Origin: CPC320 sp002684375
Lineage (GTDB): Bacteria > Pseudomonadota > Alphaproteobacteria > Rhodobacterales > Rhodobacteraceae
Direction: 5' to 3'
Length of the DNA: 64,000 nt
Assembly (NCBI GenBank): GCA_965662545.1
Contig: CBFIHZ010000002.1
Location: 62,001 to 126,000 of the forward strand
In this document: positions 27,589 to 36,339 of the stretch, piece after piece
Numbering within the stretch: position 1 is the first letter of the stretch
How the letters are laid out: each line of letters starts with the position of its first letter
The notes under the pieces: model-generated
What the model was told of the DNA's origin: nothing
Database searches by the model: none
The model's input: only the letters and a program-made list of their open reading frames with translations
Made by a program: the position numbers and the translations under genes

Positions 27589-27602
27589 TTTGCCATTGCA
27601 AA
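27589..27602. promoter_or_regulatory. TTTGC-N4-GCAAA palindrome
   Basis: TTTGC CATT GCAAA lies between the pccB transcript and the small lipoprotein gene. A further GCAAA occurs at 27574-27578. TTTGCAAA-like elements are known as the target of the propionate regulator PccR in Rhodobacter, so this could be such a site. The match is partial and the assignment is inference. Confidence 0.3.
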
Positions 27603-27792
27603 GTTGTTTTATATCAGTCCTTTATTCCACCGCATTTGGTGAATTTTAATTACAGTAAAAGTATAGAATTTCATTTATCTAAATTTTTAGGTATGTTAGT
27701 GATACAGTCGGAAACGTATTCACTTTTTGAATCTGTGACCGCATAGTCTAAAGATAAGCCATCACGGTTTCTGGATAACTTAGGAGTTTAAA

Positions 27793-27924
27793 ATGTTAAA
27801 CAAGTGTAAATTGATTGTTGTTTTCGGTTTGGTTGCCGGTCTTGCAGCATGTGCCCAACCCGTTGAGCCGGTTGACACTGGCGAGATCACAATGGAACCC
27901 ACAATGGGTGGTAAATACAAGTAA
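27793..27924 (+). CDS. Small lipoprotein between pccB and pccA
   Basis: 43-residue lipoprotein: a lysine-containing start, a hydrophobic stretch (LIVVFGLVAGLAA) and a lipobox L17-A-A-C20. The mature part is only about 24 residues (CAQPVEPVDTGEITMEPTMG). TTAGGAG stands 6 bases before the ATG. The mature peptide is acidic and carries no known domain. Its position inside the pcc locus is the only hint of function. The signal sequence and ribosome site make it a real gene despite its size. Confidence 0.8.
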   Translation: MLNKCKLIVVFGLVAGLAACAQPVEPVDTGEITMEPTMGGKYK

Positions 27925-27994
27925 GTTCGCTTGGAGCGGATGTCATGCTAACTGCAAAGGACTTCATGCTGTTTTCATGTTGCTTTGTGGGCCC

Positions 27995-28342
27995 ATGTTG
28001 AAACATCGGCAATTTCCGGGGCGCCTTGCAGGAACTGATTTCCAGTTTACTGTTAGGCGGGCTAATCCCAGAGGCGTGACAGCTATAACGCGCAGAGAGC
28101 GTTATAGCGATCGTAAACCGGCAGATCGCCGGGCTGATAGTGGTTTCGTCAAAGCGCTCTGGGAGTGTTTTGGCGACCAGCCATTTGTGCGTGGCAACCT
28201 TGATGCGGGTCGGCTGAGCTGGTTGTTTGGGCGCGAAGTCATCGCGGCGCAAGAGCCGTTTGATGTTCGAGATTATGGTGCTGAATTGGTTTTGAACCTA
28301 CCTTTAGCGCGCGTTTCTTTTCCTGAAGCTTTTGACACTTAA
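27995..28342 (+). CDS. Possible small protein, unknown function
   Basis: Candidate 115-residue protein between the small lipoprotein and pccA, same strand. The core DFQFTVRRANPRGVTAI, RRADSGFVKALWECFG and GNLDAGRLSWLFGREV reads like a folded soluble domain rather than chance translation, but I do not recognise a family. Starts at 27977 or 27995 are possible and neither has a good ribosome site. No competing frame on the other strand looks better. If not translated, the region 27925-28536 is a 600-bp non-coding spacer. Confidence 0.4.
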   Translation: MLKHRQFPGRLAGTDFQFTVRRANPRGVTAITRRERYSDRKPADRRADSGFVKALWECFGDQPFVRGNLDAGRLSWLFGREVIAAQEPFDVRDYGAELVLNLPLARVSFPEAFDT

Positions 28343-28536
28343 GGTTCTGTAACCCGTTGTTTGGGGCAGCGACTAGTCGCAGCACGAACTCGGCTTTTAC
28401 CTGCCTGCGATCTGGGTGTTTGGTATGAATTTTCCGGTGCTTAGACCAGAACAGACCGCCTAAGCCTTGTGTGTTATCGAGGCCCTGTATATAATTGAGA
28501 AAATTTGGTTGAAGTCCCCTCGATAAAGGATTGAGT

Positions 28537-30558
28537 ATGTTCGATAAATTATTGATAGCGAACCGGGGCGAAATTGCCTGCCGAGTAATAAAAACTGCCC
28601 GTAAGATGGGTCTAAAGACGGTGGCAATTTATTCAGACGCCGATAAAAATGCGTTGCATGTAGAAATGGCAGACGAGGCTGTACACATCGGGCCAGCCGC
28701 CGCCAATCAGTCTTATATCGTGATCGACAACGTGATGCGCGCGGTGACACAAACCGGCGCTCAAGCCGTGCACCCCGGGTACGGATTTCTGTCGGAAAAT
28801 AGTAAATTTGCCGAAGCGCTCGAACAAGCTGGTGTCGCTTTTGTCGGGCCGCCGGTACGAGCGATCGAATCTATGGGTGACAAGATTACCAGCAAAAAGA
28901 TTGCCCAAGAGGCTGGGGTCAGCACCGTTCCCGGATACATGGGCCTGATTGCGGATGCCGAAGACGCGATTAAAATTTCTAATCAGGTCGGATACCCTGT
29001 GATGATCAAAGCCAGTGCTGGTGGTGGGGGCAAAGGCATGCGTATTGCCTGGAACGATGACGAAGCTCGCGAAGGTTTTCAAAGCTCGAAAAACGAAGCG
29101 GCCAACAGTTTTGGCGACGACCGGATTTTCATCGAGAAGTTCATAACCCAACCGCGCCATATCGAAATTCAGGTCCTGGCGGATGCGCACGGCAATTGCT
29201 TGTATCTGGGCGAGCGGGAATGCTCGATCCAGCGCCGGAACCAAAAGGTGGTTGAAGAGGCGCCATCTCCCTTTCTTGATGCGGCCACACGAAAAGCAAT
29301 GGGTGAACAGGCCTGCGCCCTGGCGATGGCAGTGGGCTATACCAGCGCAGGTACGGTTGAGTTCATCGTAGATGGTGACCGGAATTTTTATTTTTTGGAA
29401 ATGAATACTCGATTGCAGGTCGAACATCCCGTGACCGAACTGATCACCGGGATTGATCTGGTAGAACAGATGCTGCGGGTGGCCAACAATGAACCGCTTA
29501 GCCTTACCCAAGACGATGTGAAACTAAATGGCTGGGCGATTGAAAACCGGCTTTATGCCGAAGATCCCTACCGGGGGTTCCTGCCCTCAATCGGCCGTTT
29601 GACCCGCTATCGCCCGCCGGCTGAAATCACCACGGATAGCCATGTGATCCGCAATGATACCGGCGTTTTTGAGGGTGGTGAAATCAGTATGTATTACGAC
29701 CCGATGATTGCAAAACTATGCACATGGGCCCCGACGCGGGGCGGTGCGATTGCGCATATGCGTGAGGCATTAGATCGTTTTGAGGTCGAGGGTATTGGTC
29801 ATAATCTGCCATTTTTATCTGCAGTGATGGATCATCCAAAGTTTGTATCCGGTGATATGACAACGGCTTTTATCGAAGAGGAATATCCGGACGGGTTTAC
29901 CGGTGTGACCCTGCCTGAGGCTGACCTGAGACGCATCGCGGTCTGCTGCGCTGCGATGCATCGGGTGTCTGAGGTTCGGCGTACCCGCGTATCGGGACGA
30001 ATGGACAATCACGAACGCAAAGTTGGCGTAGATTGGGTGGTGACCCTGCAAGGCGCCAGTTGGCAGGTCAAAATCGAAGCCGATCACGCTGGTTCAACGG
30101 TGTGCTTTGAAGATGGTACCACGCACCGGGTCAGCGGAGACTGGACGCCAGGGGATGTTTTGGCTGTTATGATAGTGGATCAAACACCTTTGGTTTTGAA
30201 AGTGGCCGAGACAAACAGCGGCTTTCGTGTTCGGTCACGTGGTGCCGATTTTATTGTGCGTTTGCGGACGCCGCGCCAGGCTGAATTGGCGCGACTAATG
30301 CCGGAAAAACTGCCCCCGGATACTTCTAAACTGCTGCTCTGCCCGATGCCTGGCTTGATCGTCAAAATAGATGTAAAAGTGGGCGACGAAGTGCAGGATG
30401 GTCAAAGCCTATGCACTGTCGAAGCCATGAAAATGGAAAATATTCTACGGTCAGAAAAGAGAGTGTTTGTGACCAAGATTAACGCGGCCCCCGGGGACAA
30501 TTTGGCTGTAGATGACGTGATTATGGAATTTGGCGAAAGCGCAGAACCGGTCGCCTAG
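28537..30558 (+). CDS. pccA: Propionyl-CoA carboxylase alpha subunit
   Basis: Biotin carboxylase and biotin carrier subunit. 673 residues. Biotin carboxylase domain about 1-450: FDKLLIANRGEIACRVI, ATP-grasp loop KASAGGGGKGMRI, ECSIQRRNQKVVEEAPSP, and FLEMNTRLQVEHPVTE. A BT interaction domain follows, then the carrier domain with the biotinylated lysine in EAMKM (about K632). AAGGA stands 6 bases before this ATG; a TTG two codons earlier would overlap that site. Works with PccB and the mutase further downstream. Confidence 0.96.
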   Translation: MFDKLLIANRGEIACRVIKTARKMGLKTVAIYSDADKNALHVEMADEAVHIGPAAANQSYIVIDNVMRAVTQTGAQAVHPGYGFLSENSKFAEALEQAGVAFVGPPVRAIESMGDKITSKKIAQEAGVSTVPGYMGLIADAEDAIKISNQVGYPVMIKASAGGGGKGMRIAWNDDEAREGFQSSKNEAANSFGDDRIFIEKFITQPRHIEIQVLADAHGNCLYLGERECSIQRRNQKVVEEAPSPFLDAATRKAMGEQACALAMAVGYTSAGTVEFIVDGDRNFYFLEMNTRLQVEHPVTELITGIDLVEQMLRVANNEPLSLTQDDVKLNGWAIENRLYAEDPYRGFLPSIGRLTRYRPPAEITTDSHVIRNDTGVFEGGEISMYYDPMIAKLCTWAPTRGGAIAHMREALDRFEVEGIGHNLPFLSAVMDHPKFVSGDMTTAFIEEEYPDGFTGVTLPEADLRRIAVCCAAMHRVSEVRRTRVSGRMDNHERKVGVDWVVTLQGASWQVKIEADHAGSTVCFEDGTTHRVSGDWTPGDVLAVMIVDQTPLVLKVAETNSGFRVRSRGADFIVRLRTPRQAELARLMPEKLPPDTSKLLLCPMPGLIVKIDVKVGDEVQDGQSLCTVEAMKMENILRSEKRVFVTKINAAPGDNLAVDDVIMEFGESAEPVA

Positions 30559-30578
30559 GCGCGCTGGATCATAGCGCT

Positions 30579-30605
30579 CCTTTGCCGCAGCGTGCTGAGC
30601 AAAGG
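30579..30605. terminator. Hairpin between convergent genes
   Basis: CCTTTGC-cg-CAGC-gt-GCTG-a-GCAAAGG forms a two-part stem (7 + 4 bp) in the 54-bp gap between the ends of pccA and the DUF4174 gene. There is no long T-run, so it may stop transcription weakly or act as a 3' end stabiliser for either transcript. Confidence 0.55.
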
Positions 30606-30612
30606 GGTGGTG

Positions 30613-31050
30613 TCAGCCGCCCGCGCGCATTTCCTGCCGTCTCATTGGCATTTTATCGATGATGCGGGAAATTTCGCGCACATTCCACGGAGACGGCTTG
30701 CGCAGCTTGATGCCGCCGTCCTTGCCAATCAGCACCAGCATGAAACCACGTGGTCGCAACTTTTGCCGTAAATCTGTTTTTTGCGATGGCTCTGTGTCGG
30801 TGATCACCACCACGTCGCGATCTTTTAAGTCAGGCAGTTGCTCTCTGAGCAGTCGCATCTGTTCCACGAAACGCGGATCGCCCGGACTGTCTGCCAAAAC
30901 AACGATTGGGCGGTTAATCCACAGGAAATCATCGAGATTAATCTCGGAACCCTTTAGAATCAATGCGTTATCATTGACATCTGTCTCATTTGCAAAGCTT
31001 GCTGTCACCGCAAGTAAGATCGCAAAAATACTCTGTGCAAAATATTTCAT
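30613..31050 (-). CDS. DUF4174 secreted protein
   Basis: 145-residue exported protein. A signal peptide (MKYFAQSIFAILLAVTASFA) is followed by a thioredoxin-like DUF4174 domain: DDFLWINRPIVVLADSPGDPRFVEQM, then RDVVVITDTEPS, RPRGFMLVLIGKDGGIKLRKPSPWNVREISRIID. No CxxC is present, so it is unlikely to be a redox enzyme. Start 31050 is chosen for GGAGG six bases upstream; an ATG at 31062 sits on that site. Divergent from the mutase gene; function unknown. Confidence 0.85.
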   Translation of the reverse strand: MKYFAQSIFAILLAVTASFANETDVNDNALILKGSEINLDDFLWINRPIVVLADSPGDPRFVEQMRLLREQLPDLKDRDVVVITDTEPSQKTDLRQKLRPRGFMLVLIGKDGGIKLRKPSPWNVREISRIIDKMPMRRQEMRAGG

Positions 31051-31435
31051 AGACGCCTCCATTACGGTTAATATAGTCTTTATGTTGCTGTTTGCGAAGG
31101 CATGCAGCGCTGTTCGTGAAAATATTTTTTTACGTCGAGATGTAACGGTTATGGGTCAAACCGTCTGGTGAAAATAATTAAATATGCGGATGGTCCGTAA
31201 TTTTGGCCTGTAATTGTTTTCGTAATCGCTGTCCACAATTTTGCTTGGCGAACAACTCGTCTTAACGCCGCTAATTAAGTATTACCTGTATCATTTGATC
31301 TTGGTTGTTTTGGTCAAAACCCCGGTCTGATACTGGCCTTCCGTCCCGTGACGTGACGATAAACAAAGCGGTGCTTGGCGTTGGCGCTGTCTGGCGTTAG
31401 AAGGGCCCCAGACGAGAGGATAAAGGGATATCACG
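31051..31435. other. Divergent promoter region, DUF4174 / mutase
   Basis: 385 bp containing the promoters of the leftward DUF4174 gene and the rightward methylmalonyl-CoA mutase gene. AT-rich around 31110-31210. No small gene is supported. A TTTGCAAA octamer lies just inside the DUF4174 coding sequence (30989-30996). Confidence 0.4.
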
Positions 31436-33565
31436 ATGCGCGATAAAAACTCCGACTGGGCAAAGCTGGCTGAAAAGGAACTGCGCGGCCGGCCGTTGAG
31501 TGATCTGACATGGAACACGCTCGAAGGCATTGAGGTACAACCGCTTTATACCGCTGACGATATTGCAGGGCTTGATCATATGGGGGGCATCCCTGGTCAG
31601 GCGCCCTTTACCCGTGGTGTAAAGGCGACGATGTATGCCGGGCGCCCATGGACCATTCGCCAATATGCAGGGTTTTCCACGGCCGAAGAATCTAATGCGT
31701 TCTACCGCCGTGGTTTGGCGGCAGGTCAGCAGGGGGTATCCGTCGCGTTCGATCTGGCAACGCACCGCGGCTATGACAGCGATCATCCCAGGGTCGAGGG
31801 CGATGTTGGTAAAGCCGGCGTGGCAATTGACAGCGTTGAGGATATGAAAATTCTGTTTGACGGTATTCCGCTGGATAAGGTCAGCGTTTCAATGACGATG
31901 AACGGAGCGGTTATTCCTATTTTGGCAAGTTTCATTGTCGCAGGCGAAGAGCAGGGGCATGACCGCGCGGTTCTGTCGGGCACAATTCAGAACGATATTC
32001 TGAAAGAGTTCATGGTGCGCAACACCTATATTTACCCGCCCGAACCGTCGATGCGGATCATTGCTGATATTATCGAATATACCAGCAGCGATATGCCAAA
32101 GTTCAATTCGATCTCGATTTCGGGCTATCACATGCAAGAGGCTGGGGCCAATTTGGTGCAGGAGCTGGCATATACTCTGGCGGATGGTAAAGAATATGTA
32201 AAAACTGCAATGGCACGGGGCATGGATGTCGATACATTTGCCGGGCGTCTGTCGTTCTTTTTTGCCATCGGCACAAATTTCTTTATGGAGGCGGCAAAAT
32301 TGCGCGCCGCCCGTCTGCTGTGGCACCGGATTATGACCGAACTGGGGGCAAAAAGTGACCGCTCGAAAATGCTGCGGACCCATTGTCAAACCTCCGGCGT
32401 CAGCCTTGCCGAACAAGATCCCTATAATAATGTGATCCGCACCGCCTATGAAGCAATGAGCGCGGTTTTGGGTGGGACTCAGTCGCTGCATACCAATGCG
32501 CTGGATGAGGCGATTGCCCTGCCGACAGATTTTAGCGCACGAATTGCGCGCAATACACAATTGATTTTACAAGAGGAAACCGGAGTGACCAACGTGGTCG
32601 ACCCACTTGCCGGTTCATATTACGTCGAAAAGCTCACCGCTGATCTGGCGGACGAGGCGTGGAAACTGATCAGCGAAGTTGACGCAATGGGCGGCATGAC
32701 CAAAGCGGTGGCCAGTGGCATGCCGAAACTGCGGATTGAAGAAACCGCCGCGACCCGACAAGCCAACATCGACAGAGCAACACAAGTTATTGTTGGTGTT
32801 AATAAATACCGACTTGAAGAAGAAGATGAAATTGACATCCTGAGCATTGACAACAACGTGGTTCGACAGGCGCAGGTGACCCGTCTTGCCAGTATGCGGC
32901 ACCACCGCGATCAGGGGGCCTGTGCGGCGGCTTTGGCTGAACTTGAAAAATGTGCCCGAGAGGGGGGTAACCTACTGAGAGCTGCGGTGGAAGCCGCGCG
33001 TGCGCGCGCCAGTGTCGGAGAGATCAGCACGGCGATGGAAAATGTCTTTGGCCGCCACCGTGCCGAGGTTAAAACCTTAGCAGGCGTCTATGGTGCCGCC
33101 TATGAGGGAGATGAGGGGTTTGCTATGATCCAGAAATCGGTTGAGGCCTTTGCCGAAGAAGAGGGTCGGCGCCCACGCATGCTGGTGGTGAAAATGGGTC
33201 AGGATGGACATGACCGCGGCGCCAAGGTGATTGCAACGGCTTTTGCCGATATTGGCTTTGATGTAGATGTGGGTCCGCTGTTTCAAACCCCCGAAGAGGC
33301 GGCGCAGGATGCGGTTGACAATGATGTACATGTAATCGGAATTTCGTCACAGGCGGCGGGTCACAAAACGCTTGCTCCGAAATTGATCGAGGCGCTTAAG
33401 GCGAAAGACGCCGGCGACATTCTGGTGATTTGTGGCGGTGTGATACCGCAGCAAGACTATGCCTTTCTCAAAGACGCAGGCGTCAAGGCGATCTTTGGCC
33501 CCGGGACAAATATTCCCGATGCGGCCCAAGATATTCTGACCCTGATCCGCGCCGCGCGCAGCTGA
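31436..33565 (+). CDS. scpA: Methylmalonyl-CoA mutase
   Basis: B12-dependent isomerisation of (R)-methylmalonyl-CoA to succinyl-CoA, the last step of propionyl-CoA assimilation begun by PccAB. 709 residues, single-chain type. The substrate-binding TIM barrel fills about 1-550 (TWNTLEGIEVQPLYT, TIRQYAGFSTAEESNAFYRRGLAAGQQG, SISGYHMQEAGA), and the C-terminal cobalamin domain has KMGQDGHDRGAKVIA with the DxHxxG histidine, then ISSQAAGHK and CGGVIPQQDY. AAAGGGATATCACG precedes the ATG. No epimerase gene is in the window. Confidence 0.96.
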   Translation: MRDKNSDWAKLAEKELRGRPLSDLTWNTLEGIEVQPLYTADDIAGLDHMGGIPGQAPFTRGVKATMYAGRPWTIRQYAGFSTAEESNAFYRRGLAAGQQGVSVAFDLATHRGYDSDHPRVEGDVGKAGVAIDSVEDMKILFDGIPLDKVSVSMTMNGAVIPILASFIVAGEEQGHDRAVLSGTIQNDILKEFMVRNTYIYPPEPSMRIIADIIEYTSSDMPKFNSISISGYHMQEAGANLVQELAYTLADGKEYVKTAMARGMDVDTFAGRLSFFFAIGTNFFMEAAKLRAARLLWHRIMTELGAKSDRSKMLRTHCQTSGVSLAEQDPYNNVIRTAYEAMSAVLGGTQSLHTNALDEAIALPTDFSARIARNTQLILQEETGVTNVVDPLAGSYYVEKLTADLADEAWKLISEVDAMGGMTKAVASGMPKLRIEETAATRQANIDRATQVIVGVNKYRLEEEDEIDILSIDNNVVRQAQVTRLASMRHHRDQGACAAALAELEKCAREGGNLLRAAVEAARARASVGEISTAMENVFGRHRAEVKTLAGVYGAAYEGDEGFAMIQKSVEAFAEEEGRRPRMLVVKMGQDGHDRGAKVIATAFADIGFDVDVGPLFQTPEEAAQDAVDNDVHVIGISSQAAGHKTLAPKLIEALKAKDAGDILVICGGVIPQQDYAFLKDAGVKAIFGPGTNIPDAAQDILTLIRAARS

Positions 33566-33572
33566 TACCGGT

Positions 33573-34107
33573 ATGTACAGCCTCGATCAACCCCGTATCA
33601 TACTGGCTACGGGGTTTGGCCTGCTCTGGTCTGTGGCTCTACTTTTTGGTGTTGAGGATGAGTGGTCGGCGCTACTGTAAAGTTTGAGGTCGCGTTAGTA
33701 GGCATGTGTGTTGCGGTAGGTTTAGTCTTGTCGGCATATGTCGCGGTGTTGGCGGCCCGACGTTTTTTGATCTCATCGGTTGTTTTTGATCCCATTGCTT
33801 GCGATGGCTTTGATTTTGTGCCGGGCAGCGCGGGCGACAGTGATCAACGGTTTTTACCAACAGCATCGAGCAGGCCGTGCTTGCACTTTGTATCTGGCCC
33901 GCCGTGGGGGTTGGGCTTGGGGCGCAGGGGCAGGGGGTCTTTGTGGTAATGTCCTTGGGATTTATCGTGGCACGGGGATGTTTCCGGTTTGGGTCTCACC
34001 GCGCATTGACGCCGTGGATTATTGAGTTCGCGGCAAGTGTTTATCCGACGGTGACGGTTGTGTTATGGGTTGCAGCGACGCAGGTTTTCCGCGTTCTTTT
34101 GGGGTAG
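33573..34107 (+). pseudogene. Frameshifted MAPEG-family membrane protein
   Basis: Three frames together encode one MAPEG-type protein. The first piece starts at ATG 33573 (YSLDQPRIILATGFGLLWSV) and stops at 33679. A second frame gives KFEVALVGMCVAVGLVL, AARRF, DPIACDGFDF and GDSDQRF. A third, entered at a five-T run near 33850, gives TNSIEQAVLALCIWPAVGVG, LGFIVARGCFRFGSHRA and ends at TAG 34105-34107. The NSIEQ motif and the following R...G-H pattern are MAPEG hallmarks, and roseobacterial homologues have the same DQR-TNxxEQ junction. Two shifts are needed, so the gene is dead unless both are sequencing errors. Confidence 0.7.
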
Positions 34108-34127
34108 GGATTTTGGGAAGGGGCACC

Positions 34128-34739
34128 ATGCAGTTCGACCATCTGGCAGTATCAGGTAACACATTGGCAGAGGCCAGCGACCACATTGAACAGGCGCTTG
34201 GGGTGGCGTTGCAAGACGGTGGGCAACACGGGGTCTTTGGCACCCACAACCGGTTGCTGGGGCTGGCTGACGGGCTGTATTTAGAGGCGATTGCCTGTGA
34301 CCCGTTAGTGCCTAACCCCGGCAGAGCGCGGTGGTTTGATCTTGATCGTTTCTCAGGGGCGCCGCGTTTGACCAACTGGATTTGTCGCTGTGATGATATC
34401 GTCGAGACGTTGCAGACCCTGCCGGCGGGGGCGGGGCACCCGGTTGATTTGACCCGTGGTGCGCTGCGCTGGCGGATGGCGGTGCCACAAGACGGCATTC
34501 TGCCCTTTCATGGGGCATTTCCGGCGTTGATACAGTGGCAGACCACATCGCATCCGGCCCAATCGTTGACCCAGCGCGGGTGTCGATTGCAACGACTGAC
34601 CATCGCCCATCCTGATGCCGATCGATTGCAAGCGGAGCTTGGCTGCTTTTCCGACCCACGCGTGGTGTTTGAAACTTCTACCGCGCCGGGATTTTCTGCT
34701 GCGTTCGATACGCCGCATGGTGCACGGGTTCTGCAATGA
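34128..34739 (+). CDS. VOC / glyoxalase-like domain protein
   Basis: 203-residue protein of the vicinal-oxygen-chelate superfamily, glyoxalase-like type (Glyoxalase_3). Starts with QFDHLAVSGNTLAEASDHIEQALGV, a typical first beta-alpha unit, and continues with HGVFGTHNRLLGLADGLYLEAIACDP, where the metal-type histidine and glutamate lie. Reaction unknown. The ATG follows GGAAGGGG by 4 bases. Its stop overlaps the ATG of the GNAT gene, so the two are coupled. Confidence 0.85.
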   Translation: MQFDHLAVSGNTLAEASDHIEQALGVALQDGGQHGVFGTHNRLLGLADGLYLEAIACDPLVPNPGRARWFDLDRFSGAPRLTNWICRCDDIVETLQTLPAGAGHPVDLTRGALRWRMAVPQDGILPFHGAFPALIQWQTTSHPAQSLTQRGCRLQRLTIAHPDADRLQAELGCFSDPRVVFETSTAPGFSAAFDTPHGARVLQ

Positions 34740-35215
34740 TAATTCGCACGGCAATTGTGGCGGATGCTCCCCAGATTGCAGCACTTTGGAACCCGCTGAT
34801 AGACGCAACGTCGATCACCTTTACCTCGGAAAAGAAAACAATTGACGGCCTCGAGGCGGTGATCCGAGCTCGGGGGGATGCGTTTAAAGTGATTGAAGAG
34901 GGCGGCACGCTTCAGGGCTTTGCAACCTTTTTCCAATTTAGGGCCGGCCCCGGTTATGCGCGGACGATGGAGCATTCGATCATATTGGCATCCCAAGCAC
35001 AGGGACGCGGTCAAGGGAAAAAATTGATGGCGGCTCTAGAGGCTGAGGCACGCCAGAGCGGGGTGCATTCTCTTTGGGCGGGTGTCAGTGGGGAAAATCC
35101 AGCTGGCGTGGCCTTTCATCGCAAAATTGGCTTTGACGTCATCGCACGGTTGCCGCAGGTTGGGTATAAGTTTGATCGCTGGATAGATTTGGTGCTGATG
35201 CAGAAAATTCTGTGA
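34736..35215 (+). CDS. GNAT N-acetyltransferase
   Basis: 159-residue acetyl-CoA-dependent N-acetyltransferase, closest in layout to phosphinothricin/methionine-sulfoximine acetyltransferases. RTAIVADAPQIAALWNPLID is the first helix block, and the acetyl-CoA loop appears as ASQAQGRGQGKKLMAALEAEA (Q-x-x-G-x-G/A type). HRKIGFDVIARLPQVGYKFDRWIDLVLMQK is the typical end. Substrate unknown. Overlaps the VOC gene by 4 bp. Confidence 0.88.
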   Translation: MIIRTAIVADAPQIAALWNPLIDATSITFTSEKKTIDGLEAVIRARGDAFKVIEEGGTLQGFATFFQFRAGPGYARTMEHSIILASQAQGRGQGKKLMAALEAEARQSGVHSLWAGVSGENPAGVAFHRKIGFDVIARLPQVGYKFDRWIDLVLMQKIL

Positions 35216-35257
35216 ACCACGGCTGACATTTGTCCCGAAACCGGTTACCTTGTTCGT

Positions 35258-35947
35258 ATGTCTATTTGGCTCCGTATCACCCAAGCTTTGTCTGCCCTCG
35301 CCTCAGGAGAGGCTTTGTCAGCGATTTTTGATCGTTTGCGGACCCCGCCTGAGCGCAGCGTCGCCTTCGCCATCGCCGTGGTGGCCCTTGGGGCAAAAAT
35401 GGCCAAGGCAGACGGCTTGGTGACCCGCGATGAAGTGCGGGCGTTTCGTTCGGTATTTCACATCGCCTCCGAGGATGAAGCAGGCGCGGCGCGGGTGTTT
35501 AATCTCGCCCGCCAAGATGTAGCGGGTTTTGAGGCCTACGCCCACCGTATAAAGGCCATGTTTAATCATCAGGAAGCTGCGCTTTGTGATCTGATGGAAG
35601 GTCTGTTTCATATTGCTGTGGCGGATGGGTTTTATCATCCGCAAGAAAATGACTTTTTAAACCGCGTGGCTGAGATTTTTGGTTTACCGCAACGGGATTT
35701 TATGATGCTGCGGGCGCGGTTCGTTCCCGACGCAGAGCAAGACCCTTATGTGGTACTTGCGGTGGCCCCCGACGCCCCTCTGTCTGAGATTAAACAGGCG
35801 TGGCGGGGCTTGGTTCAGGCTTGCCATCCTGACGTGATGATGGCGCGGGGCTTGCCGAAAGAAGCGATCAAATTGGCGGAAAAACGGCTGATCGATGTCA
35901 ACGCGGCGTGGGAGAGCATTCAGCTATTGCGGGCTGAAGCGGTTTAA
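35258..35947 (+). CDS. TerB-DnaJ domain protein (DjlA-like)
   Basis: 229-residue cytosolic co-chaperone-like protein. The first part (about 30-145) is a TerB/DjlA-type helical domain (AIAVVALGAKMAKADGLVTRDEVRAF and LMEGLFHIAVADGFYHPQENDFL); the C-terminal 60 residues form a J domain (PYVVLAVAPDAPLSEIKQAWRGLV) with the essential HPD at C-H-P-D. It lacks the transmembrane segment of enterobacterial DjlA. Partner chaperone presumably DnaK. Same strand as its neighbours, 42 bp after the GNAT gene. Confidence 0.88.
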   Translation: MSIWLRITQALSALASGEALSAIFDRLRTPPERSVAFAIAVVALGAKMAKADGLVTRDEVRAFRSVFHIASEDEAGAARVFNLARQDVAGFEAYAHRIKAMFNHQEAALCDLMEGLFHIAVADGFYHPQENDFLNRVAEIFGLPQRDFMMLRARFVPDAEQDPYVVLAVAPDAPLSEIKQAWRGLVQACHPDVMMARGLPKEAIKLAEKRLIDVNAAWESIQLLRAEAV

Positions 35948-35988
35948 GACAGGTTGGATAAGTTGAGATCAAGAGGGTGAAATTTGGG

Positions 35989-36339
35989 ATGAAACAGATA
36001 CTCTTAAGTGGTTTTATCGTATTTGCGGGTCTGTCCGTCGCGCAGGCTGAAGAACCGGCCCCCGGTTTGATCGAACGGGGCGCGCAGATGTTTCTAAAAG
36101 GGTTGATCCAACAGCTGCAGCCGGCGCTCAGAGATCTTGACGAGCTGAGCGGATCCTTGGAACCGGCTCTGCGCAGCTTTACCACCGAAATGGCGCCTTA
36201 TTTGCGCGACCTTCTGCAGCAGGTTGATGATTGGAGCGTCTATGAAGCGCCTGAAGTCTTACCAAACGGCGATATCATCTTGCGTAAAAAGATTCGCCCA
36301 CCAAGTGCGTCGCCACAGCCGGAAAAAATTGATATTTAA
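35989..36339 (+). CDS. Small secreted protein, unknown function
   Basis: 116-residue protein with a clear signal peptide (MKQILLSGFIVFAGLSVAQA) and a helical, acidic mature part (GLIERGAQMFLKGLIQQLQPALRDLDELSG, then APYLRDLLQQVDDWSVYEAPEVLPNGDIILRKK). No family with known function recognised; homologues in roseobacters are sometimes labelled AAA+ ATPase, but no Walker motif is present. The ATG at 35989 is preferred for the signal peptide; a GTG at 35977 is an alternative. Confidence 0.7.
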   Translation: MKQILLSGFIVFAGLSVAQAEEPAPGLIERGAQMFLKGLIQQLQPALRDLDELSGSLEPALRSFTTEMAPYLRDLLQQVDDWSVYEAPEVLPNGDIILRKKIRPPSASPQPEKIDI

